Source of the DNA: Cristatella mucedo
Lineage: Eukaryota > Bryozoa > Phylactolaemata > Cristatellidae
DNA length: 22,000 nt
Direction of reading: 5' to 3'
NCBI GenBank assembly: GCA_009760855.2
Contig: WPIO01000020.1
Span: forward strand, 6,025,501-6,047,500
Part shown: positions 19,985 to 22,000 of the stretch, in pieces
How the letters are laid out: each line of letters starts with the position of its first letter
How positions within the stretch are numbered: the first letter of the stretch is position 1
Translations under genes and position numbers: made by a program
The notes under the pieces: generated by a model
Told to the model about the DNA's origin: nothing
Database searches by the model: none
The model's input: only the letters and a program-made list of their open reading frames with translations

Positions 19985-20735
19985 ACAAATATAATAATAA
20001 CATATTTAAATATCACTCTCAGAGAATTGACTCTCTTTCTAGACGTCTTGCAGGTAATGTGAAGGAAGCACGATAATACGGTAAGTAATGGCATGCACAA
20101 TATCAACACGTATAGCAGGGTTAAAGGTGATATGGACACAGTCAATATGCAAAGATAATTAGTGGCAGCATGCCCAGTGTCACCACACATAAGCACGCAA
20201 AAGGACGAATCTCACGAACTCACTAAATGCTATGATAAATAGGTGTGGTTTTTGCATCTTTTTAAATGTCAAGTAATGGGATGGCTTGATGTCAGTCGGG
20301 AGTGAGTTACAGGCTTTGGGAGCATACGAATTAAGCGCATGATATCAAAAGGATTTAAGGCTCGTGTGAGGTGTAGGCACACCATTAGATTAAGAAAATC
20401 AGGTGGCACTACGCTTAGCCTGGTGGGAGAGTAGATCTAATAGGTAGACTGGAGTAATAGAATAAAAGGACCTAAAAGTGACTGAATGAACTTTGAAGTC
20501 AATACGCTGTTTGACCAGGAGCCGGTGCAGGTCGGCAAGAAGTGGTGTGATGTGGAAACTGCGACGCTCACGACAGATAAGCCTATCTGCAGAGTTTTAC
20601 ACCACCGGCAAGCTCCTGATTTCGCAGGCAGTGGACCAGCAAGCAGTGAGTTACAGAAGTCGAGGCGGGATGTAGCAAATGCATGGAATTATTTTGATGT
20701 AGTATCCCTGTCCAATCAAGCCTACATTTATGCCA
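19985..20735 (-). pseudogene. LINE A copy, decayed RT C-terminus and tail
   Basis: DNA similarity to the LINE A copies at 14703 and 12436 runs across the RT C-terminus. It includes the stretch for VTSRLDFCNS (about 20660), the SAARLV region (about 20590) and the C-terminal SISPLTLLYV segment (about 20110). Multiple frameshifts are present. The tail stem-loop is decayed (one arm GACGTCTT) and the terminal run is an imperfect TAA repeat. Confidence 0.85.
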
Positions 20736-20876
20736 TCTTCAACATACTTCAGGAAATCTAGCATCTCTCGATGATCTGTGTCCATTCGCATCAACACCCT
20801 AGAGTCTTCTACTGAGATTGGACCTGAACTATAGCAATGCAGTGCCAGTGATGGTCCCAGGTCAGGTAAGAGATGC

Positions 20877-21590
20877 TCAAGATGCATCAAAAGCTGCCGA
20901 GTGATCGAGCAAAACAAGCAGAGATATTCTACCTAAGTCTGCATTCCTGAGTAGGTCGTTAATATATCCAAAGCAATGCCGAATCTGTGGAGTGATTAGC
21001 TCTAAAGCCTGAGCGAAATATACAGCAAGGTGGGAAGTTTCAATGCATGAGTTCAGCTGGTCTGCCACTAATCTTTCTAGGGTCTTTAATACGAAAGGTA
21101 GAAGAAAGTCTGGGCAGGAAGTTACTTAAGTTCTCTTGGTCGAGTATTGCTTTCTTGAGTAGTGGCCATATTACAGATCTTTCTTAAAGGTGCTGGGTTA
21201 TGACCTGAGGGTTGAGACATATTTATGATGCGGTTTATGCATGGCAGCAACAGATCTGTGCATTGTAGATGCAGCACAGTGGAAATCCAGTGGGTCCAGA
21301 GAACCAGGTTTGTTCTTTGAGTGGAATATTAACTTTAGGACGAGGTCACTAGTGGCCTACTTCAATGAAGACAACGAGGTGGGGCATGGACTTGAGCGAC
21401 AAGATTACAGGGCGGATGCTGCCACTCTACAGATGGACACGTTGATCTTGTCTATTTTGTTGAAAATGAAGCTAGAAAAGTCATCGCAGGGATCATTAGG
21501 TACTGCGATAAACCACCAGGGAGATGGTTTATTATGGGCATCAGCATATTTTGATTTGCCTCTGGGACTCAACAATGTTTAACAGAAACT
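20877..21590 (-). pseudogene. LINE (C-type) RT N-terminal half
   Basis: The minus strand reads DDFSSFIFNKIDKINVSICR, later PGSLDPLDFHCAAS, KTLERLVADQLNSCIETSHL, LELITPQIRH (frameshifted from the family's FRANHSTETALL) and NDLLRNADLGRISLLVLLDH, then SAAFDAS. These are CR1/L2 RT landmarks up to the first catalytic Asp. Several frameshifts and stops are present. The similarity ends at about 20877. The next 140 bases are unassigned and then LINE A C-terminal sequence begins, so the segment from the active site to the thumb is missing. Confidence 0.8.
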
Positions 21591-21799
21591 AGACTTGGCC
21601 TTTTCTAAGAATGATTAGCATGATCTGCATTTGTAGATATCTTCACTGTTTCTAAGGTACGCAAAATAATGATAGAAAGTACGGCTGACCTGCAGTCGCT
21701 TTGGCGGCCGAGCCAGGCTTGGCTGGAACTCGCTCATGTTTCCTGTTCCCAGCGTTGTTTCGTGCCGCCCTGTATGATGTTCCCACAGAGCTGCAGTTA

Positions 21800-22000
21800 A
21801 TCAACTTAGTGGTCATCAAGCATACTATGACCCTGGCGGCCTATCTTAATGCTTATCCTTGGAATTCTTATTCAGTCTGCACTCAACCCCTAATAATGCG
21901 TGACATAATTACTGAGAATAAATTGGACCTGATTACTTTGATGGAGACCCGGCTGTAACCAAAGAAATCCCTACATTTTTCTCCTTCTTTCATACCTCTT
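21800..22000 (+). pseudogene. Start of a LINE endonuclease, cut by window end
   Basis: The plus strand reads MRDIITENKLDLITLMETRL followed by TAA at 21957. This matches the N-terminal apurinic-endonuclease segment of CR1/L2 elements (DIITEHxLDLLxLTETWL), in which the Glu is catalytic. The stop right after it and the missing Trp suggest a relic. The rest lies beyond the window. Confidence 0.55.

Noticed and set aside
21241-21582. 113-codon plus-strand frame
   Set aside because: It is antisense to the C-type LINE RT N-terminal half.

Overview
The window looks like metazoan, probably invertebrate, nuclear DNA. It holds no bacterial operons or ribosome binding sites. It is full of decayed CR1/L2-type non-LTR retrotransposons (LINEs), tRNA-derived SINEs, one dead PIF/Harbinger transposase and long CT/CTCA/CTGT microsatellites. 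I cannot assign a species or phylum from the sequence alone.

The most interesting object is a candidate host gene on the minus strand, about 14496 down to 11875. It has four exons, three of them very short. Exon 1 (14496-14339) encodes a start codon and a clear signal peptide. Exons 2 (12429-12392), 3 (12336-12170) and 4 (12084-11915) follow with GT-AG introns of 1909, 55 and 85 bp. All three junctions keep the reading frame, giving a predicted secreted protein of 175 aa. A stop codon is followed 34 nt later by an AATAAA signal. I do not recognise the protein. Intron 1 carries a LINE copy (12436 to about 13660) with a tRNA-derived SINE nested inside it, and the T-rich 3' tail of that LINE lies directly in front of the exon 2 splice acceptor.

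Layout: 400-1060 (-) dead HARBI1-like transposase; 2268-2420 (-) LINE fragment; 3477-3567 and 4098-4150 (-) LINE-type 3' tails; 4320-4470 (+) LINE fragment; 5350-5700 CT/CTCA microsatellite; 6284-6361 and 6687-6960 (+) LINE fragments; 7390-10150 (-) a long LINE (called B here) split by a LINE A copy at 7560-8235 (+); 10470-10780 (+) a second B copy; 11836-11880 AT repeat; 11875-14496 (-) the candidate gene; 14703-15525 (-) LINE A; 16480-16735 (-) LINE B-like fragment; 17545-18502 CT/CTGT microsatellite; 19201-19358 (+) a SINE with a LINE A tail; 19985-21590 (-) LINE A and LINE C sequence side by side; 21800-22000 (+) the start of a LINE endonuclease running off the window.

Names A, B and C are labels for this window only. 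A has the (ATT)n tail preceded by a stem-loop (copies at 7560, 12436, 14703, 19985). B has the reverse transcriptase (RT) at 8236-10150. C is the RT N-terminal type at 2268, 6687 and 20877. No LINE copy is intact; all carry frameshifts, stops or truncations.
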